Below, in pieces: positions 39,108-49,620 of a stretch of 64,000 nt of DNA (position 1 is the first letter of the stretch; the number at the start of each line of letters is the position of its first letter). Source of the stretch: Trichoplax sp. H2 (Eukaryota; Placozoa; Uniplacotomia; Trichoplacea); NCBI GenBank assembly GCA_003344405.1, contig NOWV01000122.1, positions 124,001 through 188,000 on the forward strand. Direction: 5' to 3'. A program made the position numbers and the translations under genes. The notes below the pieces were generated by a model. That model was not told the origin of the DNA. It saw nothing but the letters and a program-made list of their open reading frames with translations, and searched no databases.

Positions 39108-42100
39108 TTAAGCACTTGGATTTCCATCCGATAGTTCTTCATTATCTTCTAAATGGCTACTCTCATTAATAACAGGATATTCCCTCACAACCGATTTAGA
39201 ACAGCGTTGCGACCAAGCATTCTAAAATAAGTAAAATTCCACAATTTACTGTTATATCTCGTACAAACAGGCACTGTTAGGATAAAATCGCACGGTATCA
39301 AGCAGTCAGAACATTATAAGTATTGTGAAGCTAACTTATGGTTAATTCTAATAGTAATATGCATAACAACAAACAGTGAAGCTATTACTTAGCACAAATT
39401 ATACATTAAAAGTTATTAAGTGCTAACCCTTAAGTCTGCCCAATTTAAGCGATTAAATGTTTCTCTGTCCATACCAAATACAATAGCATTCACAGCGCCT
39501 AGATGAAATGTCAACATGGATCGATTTATCTTCACAGAAGGAAAAAGCTAGAGCTACGTTGAACAATTTCTTAATACAAAAATTTATTAACCTTGCAAGC
39601 TTGATGAAATAACTTGCAACAGAAAAAGAATAAAAATAGCATGGCTTGGTCTAGCAGCATTTTGTATCCTATCAATTATATCTTAATATTAGTAAAATCT
39701 ACAAAAAATGTGTTTAGTAGAATTTCATCCGTAAAAACTAGGGTAACAGTTTACTGTCCAAAATGCAAAGTCGATTTACCGATTTATTAGTGGGCATATA
39801 TTAAGTAACAAATATATGAAAGGGTACGCCATCAAAGGCCTAACTTCTTTCCGCATTAGTTCCTATTTGATTGATGGATAACAATACTTGTCATCAATAA
39901 TATATATATATATATATGTAATTGTAATACTTGGTACGTCTATGTAAAGATGTGGTAGAAGTACTCTGATAGCCTAGATACGATTACGGTAAAGCAAACT
40001 AATTTATAACAGTTTAAAACTATGCACTTGACTTACTCTATTTCTTTCTATTTCAGGATCGTAGCTACCCGTCCACCTAGTCGCCTAGAAGTGGAATTTA
40101 AACATTTTAATTTACTATTTAATTCCAAAATTTCATCACATCATTTAAATTAGGTATTATAATCCTAATCACCTGTCTTCTAATATATATAAAAATATAA
40201 AGGTATACGCAAAATAATGCGAAAATTATCAAGAACAATGGGCCATACCAACTATAATGAGATAAATTCGAAAGTTTGTAAGTTGTCATCATTTGCAATT
40301 ATACAACAGTAAAGAATTGTTTAAAGCCTAGATCTTACATAGCGAAGCGCCAGGGAGTGTTGTTTTTTATCCAGCTAGTTTTAAATTGAAGACATAATAA
40401 AAGCGACAAAAATTTGATACGTTATACAACACGTAAGTATTGACAGTTCTGCAAGTACATAGAATCTGTATGCTATGTTTTCAAAGTATATTTACTTACC
40501 ACCAAGCGCCAGCTGGTCCATACTGATTGCCAATGAATGGTAATACACTTATGACAACAGGAACACCCCAAGCAACAAGATGGTAGTAGCTACAGCGTCA
40601 TCATGTGAAACATAATAAATCCGATAAATACAAAAGTTATGGATGCACATGCGACATAGCACGATGGCTATCACTATAGGCATTGTAAGGTTGTTAATAT
40701 CTACGGAAATATCTTTGTTAATGATAGGACTGTATACAGTACACGCTGCAAAATGTATGTTAAAGTGATTCATTATTAGGCTGCATCGTATTGATAGTTA
40801 GGCAAAAAGAAACGAGTAAGAATGACATACATTTCAAATCTTTCAGTACTTTTCTTAGCTACAGCATTCCAATATAAATTGAAGGTTATTATTGTAATCC
40901 ATAAAAGTACAGCCCAGTCTAATCAAATGGAAGACATTCAAATATTTTGTAATTAATCATGAAATAATAAGCGTAATAACAAATAGCAATATTACTATAC
41001 GGTAACGACAGCATGGCAATACGTGTAGAACAGTAATACTCTCAAAATAGACTATCTGGACACATGCGAACAATAACTATGTAACTCTTGTAACTGCTAA
41101 CTTACCAAAAATCGATAGCATTACTGCTTCAAAAGTACATAAAGGACCAGCTTCTTGAATATCACCCTACCATTAAATAGAAAGAAAATAGCAATACTTT
41201 GTGAAAAACATATACATTATAATCTATAATTCATCATTTTTCCATGAGGATAACGCTGAAAGAGACTTGTCTAAAGCCTACAGTAAACTACAAAGTCGAT
41301 TAACAATACAATTTGATAATTAGTATTTACAATTCATTACGTAACTATTAACTTTACTATTGATCTTCAAGATTTATGTCCTACAAAATTCCTAATATCT
41401 AGTACTATACAATCTGGTACATGAAATTGGTACTTACCATAACATAAGATACGCTGTCCAATAACGCTGCAATGCTCAGAAACAAAAGTAATCGCTGTTG
41501 TTTAGCAAATAATGGATATTAGTAACAACAAGTACATGGTCCAAATTTCTAGTTGCACAGTAATTAAGAATAAGAAGGATTTTAAAATGTTTATCGCACC
41601 TGGGCAAAGAACTGGTGTTTATTGAATAGCCAAATCAAAAAGATCATTGCAAAGCTGTAGTATCGAAAATTTGACATAAGGTTAGTATTCATTGAAAGTT
41701 ATCACAGCACACCTGTACTACTGTACGTATGGGAGTCTAAAGCTAGTATCTTTGATTGCATTGTATAAGTTACAGTGTATCTTTGTCATTCTCATCAGCC
41801 AAAGCAGCTAGCAGATGCTAAATTGCAAACATTTACACCGCATTTTTAATCTGCCTTACTTCACAGTTAATCTATTAAAGCAATGTGATTGTTATTGGCT
41901 CCATAAACAACGATAAGGCAAACAGTTCAACAAGTCTTGCTACGCTATGGTAAAATTACAATATGCGTTTAAGCCAGAATAACAAGTGAAAAAATTTATA
42001 TGCTACTTATAGCTACCGTATGTTAGAGGAGCGGGACTTGCAGGACTACGACATACACTTTATTAACCGAATTATCACCTTATTAATTACCTGAATATCA

Positions 42101-43520
42101 TGCGTACATTTAATTCACTGTCGTTCATTATTTAATAAACTCGCACGCAATAAGGTAAGGTATAGCCGATTCTAAAATCTCACACTTGCTTTTAGTTGTT
42201 GCTTTCGGAAACATAAATATCATCATCATCATCATCATAACAAATTCAATCATCGTGACATGGCGTACCTGCCAACAATGGATATGGAGGCCAAAATTCT
42301 TTTGACAATTACGATGGTAGACTACACAAAAAACGTGAAATAAAAAGTTATACATCTCCTTAGCATTTAATTAGAACGAATTGTAGATCACTACTGCAAG
42401 CTAAGCCATTCAGTCTTTCGGTTCTCTAGATAGACATTCATTTATAAATAAACGATAAATACATTACCGAATTGGATGGCTTTATTTACAGCTATCATTA
42501 CATCAATATCGATTTATGGACACGTATACTGGGGTCATTACGTCTAGGATAAGATAATGGAGATACCAATTGCTATAGTATGATTTGTCAAACTATCGTT
42601 GCATCGTGTCATTTTCTAGTCCTTGCCTAAAATCCATCTATCCTCTCTTCTATTCCATTAATAAGCTTCGGTATCCCCAAGGCTCGACTCGAAGTTGATA
42701 TGATTATAAATTACTGCTACTGGCGTCAACTACAGAGGAAAACAGTACTGTACATAGATATGTCTATTTTTACTTTATTCCACTTGTTTTCAAAGCTTGT
42801 CATTTTCAGTTAATTGGCACCTTATCGAAAACTAATTCTTCGAAGTTCAACTCAGCAACATGTCTTGTGATAATCGTGAATTGAAAATAGAACAAAATTT
42901 TCATCAAGTCAATGTGCTATTGAACATGCTGTACAAGTTAGACTCGTTTCATTACCCCTAGAATGTAATGATACGCTGAAAGAAGCCATTTTGCCCGATT
43001 GGCTTTGAATCATATGTACTGTATACAGTTACGATAATCAATGAATCCAGTTGTGTCTATGCCGTAGACTTCAAAATAAGGAACACCCCTCCACATTGGG
43101 ATTACTAGAGTATTGGATTTGATCGATAATAATTAATCCTAGGATAGATTGATCTGTAGTACAGTAAAATTGGTTAGGTGACACCAATGATCAAGGATAC
43201 AAGAGTAATTTCTTGAATGATTTTATGTCTTCATCAAGCAAGTCAATTAGATTCCTACTGACGAGATGGGACAGTGCTTGGTTTCAACTGTACAGTATAG
43301 CACTCTAGTCTACTGTCTATTTTAATTTCTTACAGGGACACTTTGAAGTAATTTTATCGTTTTGTGTATTTTTCTTTGGATAGTAGTCTACTGGAGCTTA
43401 AAGTAGGCTGTTTAATCCATGTATAGTACTGATAGCATGCATTTTAGCCATTACACTGGATAGGATACTTACGCATTTACTTTGATCTCCTTGAAACAAG
43501 GTACAATTCATTGAAGTCAT
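39108..43520 (-). CDS. Class E (cAMP-receptor-like) seven-transmembrane receptor, copy B, 13 exons
   Basis: Minus exons: 43520-43473, 42321-42269, 41654-41600, 41494-41438, 41166-41106, 40918-40831, 40589-40500, 40251-40173, 40084-40037, 39862-39780, 39668-39592, 39498-39428, 39221-39108 (TAA); about 307 aa. Landmarks parallel copy A: NCT glycosylation site, LASISIVGS, PLCTFEAVM, YYHLVAWGVP, WCWYGP, RPLMAYPFIYLL and QVISSSLQGAVNAIVF. Eleven exons have the same length as in copy A; the third intracellular loop is four residues longer (16 versus 12 codons) and the tail after the shared NAWS.RCSKSVVREY is 19 residues longer and acidic. The frame is open upstream of ATG 43520 to an ATG at 43661, which would add a hydrophobic N-terminal extension; the shorter start matches copy A. 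Family assignment is by motif. Confidence 0.8.
39897..39918. repeat. (TA)n microsatellite in receptor gene B intron
   Basis: A run of alternating T and A about 20 bp long lies just upstream (minus strand) of the TM6 exon. Confidence 0.8.
42217..42238. repeat. (ATC)n microsatellite in receptor gene B intron 2
   Basis: About seven ATC triplets in a row between the exon at 42321-42269 and that at 41654-41600. Confidence 0.8.
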
Positions 43521-44040
43521 CTTGAACGATAGGCCAACTACAAGAGCACTGGAAACAACGAAAATGCCAGAGGGAGTAACAGCGCTAATGACGATGATGG
43601 ACGAGTGGATGCTTATATAATATAGGCTTTTCCAGTAATAATCAATGGAAAAGGAATACAACTACTTGACCTTATTCTCTCCAGTCGCCAACACTCGCTA
43701 ACTATTCCTAATTAGTGGGCTATGAAAATTGACAAAAATAGTGCTGACTGTCAGAAATGGCGACGCCTAATGTCCTCCTGCTGTACTGTAGTCTACACTA
43801 CAACATAGATCACCGTCTTGAAGGAAAACACCCAACGATTTTCAATTTCTTTAGCAATGGCAGACTACTGGTGGTTCATATTCAATCTACAAGTCCTCAG
43901 CTATAAGTATTTCAATCCCACTCTTGGGTTTTGCAGCGACGACGTTCAAGAAAATTGGCAATTTATGTCAACTCCGCTACACCAATATTATTCTAACCTA
44001 CCAACCGTTTTGGCGTCGGCTGCCCAACAAGATCGCAGCC
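43521..44040. other. Upstream region of receptor gene B; no other gene seen
   Basis: Contains the likely promoter of gene B on the minus strand. No motif was assigned. Confidence 0.4.
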
Positions 44041-44810
44041 CCACCCCTATTCAGAGTACTGTACAGTACTGTAGGTGCTGTACTGTACTGTACTGTACAC
44101 TACAGCGTACAGCTTGATCGCTCTTGGACGGACAGACATAGACCGTTCCTACTAGTCATTTTTCAATCGGTCAGAAACATCCGTCTGTCTGAGGTAAGCG
44201 AACAGTCCAGGTCTTCTACAGTAGTACTGTAGTCCATGACTGTACAGTACAGTACAGTGTACTGTACAGTATACACTATACAGTACTGTACACTGTACAG
44301 CGTACGGCTTGATCGCTCTTGGACGGACAGACATAGACCGTTCCTGCTGCCGTAGTCATTTTTCAATCGGTCAGAAACGCCCGTCTGTCTGAGGTGAGCG
44401 AACAGTCCAGGTCTTCTAGTAGTCCATGACTGTACAGTAGGCCCAGCCATAATAACCCCGATTACTCAGATACTCAGCGTAAATAGATTAAACGATGATA
44501 AATAATGTATCATCGTTTAAGCTATTTACGCTGAGTATCTGAGTAATCGGGGTTATTATGGCTGGGCCTACTGTACAGTACCGTACTGTACCGTTTGATC
44601 GCTTCTTGGACGGACAGACATAGACCGTTCCTACTACAGTATTATACAAGTAGTCATTTTTCAATATTGACGACCTCAATCGGTCAGAAACGTCCGTCTG
44701 TCCGAGGCGAGCGAACAGTCCAGGTTGTCTAGTAGTCCATGACAGTGCAGTGTACAAAATAACAAGTCCAATGCAGGACACTGGCGTGCATACTGTACAG
44801 TGCACACTCA
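44040..44810. repeat. Repeat cluster: CTGTACAG-rich palindromic DNA and three ~200-290-bp units
   Basis: Three units share TTGATCGCTCTTGGACGGAC, GACATAGACCGTTCCT, CATTTTTCAATCGGTCAGAA, CGTCTGTCTGAGGTGAGCGA and ACAGTCCAGGTCTTCTAG. The TTGATCG landmark is at 44114, 44309 and 44595. Unit junctions carry runs of the self-complementary octamer CTGTACAG and of GTACTGTAC (44054-44104 and 44220-44305). The GGACGGAC block also occurs in the 26.5-28.3-kb array, so the two repeat families may share an ancestor. Confidence 0.85.
44429..44579. repeat. 151-bp near-perfect inverted repeat (72-bp arms, 7-bp spacer)
   Basis: Left arm 44429-44500 and right arm 44508-44579 are reverse complements with one mismatch noted (AAATAGATTAAA against AAATAGCTTAAA). 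The spacer is AATAATG. The outer ends are ACTGTACAG, which is itself part of the surrounding palindromic repeat. No coding capacity. It could be a young non-autonomous hairpin element, a fold-back duplication, or an assembly artefact. Confidence 0.93.
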
Positions 44811-46390
44811 AGGACTAATCGATACTATTCTACTCTATAGTATGATGACAGCATTGCAAAACACAGACTTCTAACCTGAAGACTACAGTGTAATATGCTT
44901 CTTGCAGTATAAAATGATTGATGTTAAAAGTGATGAACGGTTGAAGAGGAGGTTTTATTGATAGAATGACAGTAAACACACATAGGTAGAACATTCATTA
45001 ATGAACTGTATAATCCATGGACAACTGGACGGCAAGGACCTGAAGAAAAGATGATGTCATCTCTACTTTCCCCGTACAGTACACACTGTGTACAGTACTC
45101 ACGGTGTTAGAGGAAGACCTGGACAGTGGACAGCTGGACTGATCACCTCCCCTCAGGCGGACAGACTTTTCTACAATACCAAATATGGCCGAAAAATAGG
45201 AACAATAACTATTTAGTATGGATCTTCCTAGTCTGTTTTCCCCAAATCACTAGGTCCTAATTGAATTTATTAACTAGAAATTCAATTAAATAAACATTGA
45301 CAATCCTATGCACAATTATACTGTAGCTGTTTCCTAGCAGAACTTTCATGTAGCCATAGAGGTAAGAAGAACGGTTACATTAAAGTTCTGCTGGCAATCC
45401 GATGTAACAGATTCCATGCAATATGAATTATAATAATTTAGTAACAATCAGTCCATTTAGAATTGACCGTCTGCATACTCGGCTGATGCGTGAATATTGG
45501 TGCATCTAGCTTAGTAATCCAAACTTAATTCAAATAATTGCATTCTGTTATTACTTGATAACCCATTTACTACGTGTTAAGAGCTATTGGTTAATTTATA
45601 GTTCATGAATAAAGTACTATCGACGCGTTAATCAAACAAAAATGGTTTGCAATAACATCCTGAAAATCGTAAAATACTCTCTCTTCGAAAGAACTCCTAT
45701 ATAAGTATAGATCGAGCCGAAGGCATTCTTAATATGGCCGGACATCAGTTTAGTCTTGAAATAATCTCACCAGCACTATTTCATCTGTAGTATGATACAG
45801 CTGTGTCGGCAAAGCATGCCTGTAATACATGATCCAAACAATCAAAATAGTATTCATCAATATCAAGCCTAATTCTTTAATTCCATTGGTAATAGTAAAA
45901 GAATAGGTATCAAGCGGTGATGATGAAAAGCATACTTGGGAGTAGTAAATAAAATGATTTTGTTTGCTGCAATAACAGTGTACCGTATTCCCTTATTCAA
46001 TCAATCGTAAATGGTAGACAACAAGCTATTTTATATTGGATTGAATTAGATGCTCTTACCTCCCGCTAAAGGATATTACTCATCAGTCAGTATAAATGTT
46101 TGTACTATCACGTTTATTCGTCCAATCGAACTCATGGCCTTCGGTCACAATCATCAACGTTAATGCTAATATTACCGTCCATCAATAAAATTCTGCAAAA
46201 ACTTACATGGTGTCGGTTATTCCTATTGGTAATGTATTAAATGAATTTCATTACTTTCCTAATGAAGTGTAGCCTTCAAGCATACTGTCGATCATTGGCG
46301 CTACAGTATTAATGTACGATAACTATTTCTGTTAAATTAGATCCCTGATCGATATACGACTTAGGTTATGACAATTTTTTCCCCGCGCAG
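44811..46390. other. Intergenic; no gene seen
   Basis: AT-rich sequence with scattered CTGTACAG and GTACAGT palindromes (for example near 45074-45099). The 3' end holds a pyrimidine tract and CCCCGCGCAG, a likely acceptor at 46389-46390, so an untranslated first exon of the following gene may lie in this stretch. Confidence 0.4.
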
Positions 46391-46411
46391 ATGATTAAAG
46401 AACGAAAATAA
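46391..46411 (+). promoter_or_regulatory. Six-codon upstream reading frame overlapping the start of the secreted precursor
   Basis: ATG ATT AAA GAA CGA AAA TAA begins immediately after the putative acceptor CAG at 46388-46390. Its stop overlaps the main start codon as TAATG at 46409-46413. Such an arrangement can limit or couple translation of the main frame; that effect is inference. Confidence 0.4.
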
Positions 46412-47129
46412 TGAAGGCGTTAATTATACTCGCGTATGCCATATTCTTTCTTCACCAGGCTTCTCTCAGTCATGCTAGCCTTGCTACTATTAACGGACCC
46501 CATGATAAAGAAAAACATGCAAACTATGATGAAAACTATTTTATTAACGGAGAATTCAACGTTGAGGATATTTCATCCCTAGAAGATAGTTTAGCTCATA
46601 ATGCGAATGATCAAGACATTGCCCAAGATGATCTATTGGCAGACGATGACCGACTTGCTGAAGAGGCCACGGAGAAACATCATGTAAGTTCAAATGTCAA
46701 TTTCATTTCATTTCATGCAACAGATGCCTTTAGTTAATAGAGACTTGATAATTACTACCTATAAAAATATTCTACTTTCTACGACGATGGCTAAGACAGT
46801 ATAACAAGTATCTTTCGTCGATTTTAAATGCTTGCGACGCTGATCGATGAATATGAGCCACGTAAAGCTATAAATTGATTTTCGCTTCGTGTGTATTTTG
46901 CTTATTGTTATTTAACTAGTGGATACGTCGTCGTCGTCGTCGCCGCCGTCGTCGCCATTATTTGTCATGGCCTTCTATTAGACATTTTGGTCGTCCTATT
47001 CCTACTTCCAGTTTACCAGGTCATCTATATAATGTGTTTATTAGTCGACGACGCCGCTACAGACCTAGTGATGGCTCTAATCACTACTTTCGAGGCCGAT
47101 ACTACTTTAATCGTCGAAAATATCATTAG
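46411..47129 (+). CDS. Secreted precursor with acidic N-terminal part and Arg-rich C-terminal part, 2 exons
   Basis: Exon 1 is 46411-46683 (91 codons, donor CAT|GTAAGT) and exon 2 is 46920-47129 (acceptor AACTAG|TGG, stop TAG); both borders are phase 0, giving 160 aa. Residues 1-22 form a signal peptide with a probable cut after SHA. The rest of exon 1 is strongly acidic (about 19 Asp/Glu against 4 Lys/Arg, with QDDLLADDDR). Exon 2 starts WI followed by ten Arg, then HYLSWPSIRHFGRPIP, a second RRRR tract, and a Tyr/Arg-rich end (NHYFRGRYYFNRRKYH). Basic tracts are typical prohormone convertase sites, and HFGR could give an amidated C-terminus. An acidic proregion balancing a cationic product is also typical of antimicrobial peptide precursors such as Hydra arminins. 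No homologue is recognised; function is inference. Confidence 0.65.
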
Positions 47130-48889
47130 TATTGTAATTTCTTGATCTTGCCTATCTAAATGGGCAAGGGTAGTTGGCTCTTGCTACAAGCATGAAAACA
47201 GGTACTATGCTCTCTACCCAAATCTTGCTTTCTCATTTCAATACATTAAATCTGGTTTTGGTGAAGGACCGTGGATAACCAATGGTTTCAGGAAATACAT
47301 TAGAAAATATTTTGACGTTTAGTAAAGAATAAACTATTTGCACCTAATCACTCTCAAGAAAAATGATTTGAATGTTTTCATCATTGCTTTAACTAAATTC
47401 AATCCAAAGCCCTAATCAATAAGGATGTATGATATCTAACTTCTTTACAACTATGGTATTAGAAACTAGCGAATTAATATTTCAAATCTTAATTACGGCG
47501 ACTATTTTAAACGAGCTACGTAGAATTAGTAATAAAATTACTTGTTACACAATATACAGGATGTTAACTATAGTGTCTCTCTCGCTTTCAAAATAAAAAA
47601 TCATCAGTATTAATGTTAATAAAGAGTGCAGCCATTAATATATCTGTCTTACGCTGTGGTATATCACTGTTATGTATAATGTTGGAAAGAAATAGCTATC
47701 TTGTATCAGTAAGCACGTATTCAATCTTCAATAATGTCCATCATGATTGCAGTAATGCTATATTCAAAATAGATAGAGTTGAATAAAATCTTCTCTACGT
47801 AATAAATGTTTTTCCTTAGAGTTAATTAAAGCCTATTACTGTGTCGTTTAAATTGAAGATAAAGCCTAAAATTATTATTGTGAAGAGTTGCGCTTTAAAT
47901 AAGCAAAACAAGTAGCTACAAATAATGCCCAGGTGATGTACTGAGTCATAAATATTTCTCTATATTTGCTTTGTGTTGCAAATTTGCAATGGGAATAGCA
48001 GATTGTAATTTCAACATCTCAAGATATTATATAATAGGGAATTAACTTCAGCTATCACTATCTTAAGGGTTACTGGTACTACCTAAAGTAGCGATAATGA
48101 GGATATCACTCTAAAAACTTGCTTACCATCTAGATCAATTAAAAAAAAATGTAAATATCATCCAATCAGTTATAACAACTAAGAGCTAAAAGTACATGAT
48201 CAGGACAAAGTAGAGCTCAGGTGTGCTAGAGTAAAATTTATCATTTTCTAATTCGAAGCAAACGAGAAGTCGATTTGTAACTGTATCGTCAGTGAAAAGT
48301 TATCCTGAACGCCATACTATATTATCATGAATTCATAATCTACTCTTTGCTGATTTATAAAGTATACGAGTAGATACCTATAGGGCCACGATACTTCTCA
48401 CTCAATACTATATGCCAGACAACAAGCAAAGCATAGACAATTTGCTGTAGGAACTCGCATAAGCCAGTTGTTACAGTGTTAAATACTGTATTACAGTAGA
48501 AATAACTATGTTAGGATAATTCTGTTAGACTATCCTTATTTAGTTAACTTCTAATTTGGATATACTGTATTTTAATATAGCACTGACTTTTTATGACAGT
48601 GACACTTATACACATACTGAAATTATAATAGTTATAATAGGGAATGCAAATCATCTGCTTACAGTTCGAATCATTGTGATTGTAATTTACTTATGATAGA
48701 CTGTAAATTATCATGGAAATGTTCCGTGATAGGACATATCGTAATCTGACTATTCTGTATTAGTCATTATATGTCTATGTTCATAAATACTGTTGTCTGC
48801 ATTAAGGGAGCAGTAGCTAAAATTAATATCTAATTCAGTAAATGATTCTAATGTTAATTGTATTAACTATGACTCATGAACTATTGAGG
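47130..48889. other. Intergenic; no gene seen
   Basis: AT-rich sequence, no exon with credible splice borders or long open frame recognised on either strand. Confidence 0.5.
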
Positions 48890-49115
48890 AATAGTATATA
48901 AATGCAGTATATCGTGAAATAAAGAAGAATTGTCTAACTTAGTGTTTAACGTAAAATACGAGGCGTTTAAGTCTTTGTGTAGTCTGCTAGTAGAGCAAAA
49001 GTGTTTGTGATAGTGCAGATATCGTTCCTTGATACGTGGTTCAAGGAATTGACTTATTGATCGTATATTGCGTTATCTTGTTGCAAAGCTGCTTTGTGAC
49101 ACCAGTTTATGAGCC
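48890..49115 (+). repeat. LTR-like dispersed repeat, copy 1 (TATA box and AATAAA inside)
   Basis: Starts near GTATATAAAT, followed by GAAATAAAGAAG, TTGTCTAACTTAGTG, TTTAACGTAAAATACGAGG, and ends near GCGTTATCTTGTTGCAAAGC and TTTGTGAC. The same order of blocks is found at 62405-62590. A TATA-type box, an AATAAA and noncoding length of about 200 bp are what a solo LTR would show, but terminal TG/CA ends and a target duplication were not identified. Confidence 0.45.
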
Positions 49116-49189
49116 ATTGCAATAACTATTAACTCTAAGACTAACTGCAATTCTATCCATCAGTGCTAACAATATTTGCTTAATAGTCT

Positions 49190-49620
49190 TTGTAGCACAA
49201 AACGCATAGATCAAATTGATTTAGTAGGGATAGCCTATACAGATCAGGATTGCAAATTAAGATTATAAAAGCCAACGGAAATAATATTAAACTCTTTAAA
49301 AAACGCATAAAAGTTTGCGTAGGGTATCTCTTCGCAATAAGTTTTGCTATGAGCGCGATAGAGACAAACCTAAATAGACCTGGAGTGATAATTAAAATTG
49401 TAAAAGCCAATAGAAATTCTTCATTTCCTACACCATGAACGAAATGAAATATAGTATAAAAGTCTATGTAGGGTATCTCTGCACAAGATCTTGTTATGAA
49501 TTTACGCTGATAAACCTAAATGAAGCAAGATTGTTAATTAATATTTTAAAAGCAATTGAAAGTAATTTTGTACACAATGAAGTATAAAGCCTATACAGGA
49601 TGCTATCTTTTTAGTCGTAA
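49190..49620. repeat. Degenerate tandem repeat, about 2-3 units
   Basis: Blocks recur: GTAGGGTATCTCTTCGCAAT and GTAGGGTATCTCTGCACAAG; AGACAAACCTAAATAGA and GATAAACCTAAATGAAG; TAAAATTGTAAAAGCCAATA and TAATATTTTAAAAGCAATTG. Spacing is about 150 bp. The short open frames crossing it follow the repeat, not a gene. Confidence 0.6.

Noticed and set aside
43818-44811. Overlapping frames rich in Tyr, Thr and Val on both strands
   Set aside because: Driven by the TACTGTACAG repeats and the palindromic DNA; no coding signal apart from repeat composition.
46891-47145. Plus-strand frame with a Val-rich, membrane-like start
   Set aside because: It is the shifted frame of exon 2 of the secreted precursor: CGT repeats read one base later give Val. 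The Arg frame begins at a good acceptor, matches the phase of exon 1 and ends in a stop.
49180-49438. Frames on both strands (76 and 62 codons)
   Set aside because: They fall in a degenerate tandem repeat and show no family resemblance.
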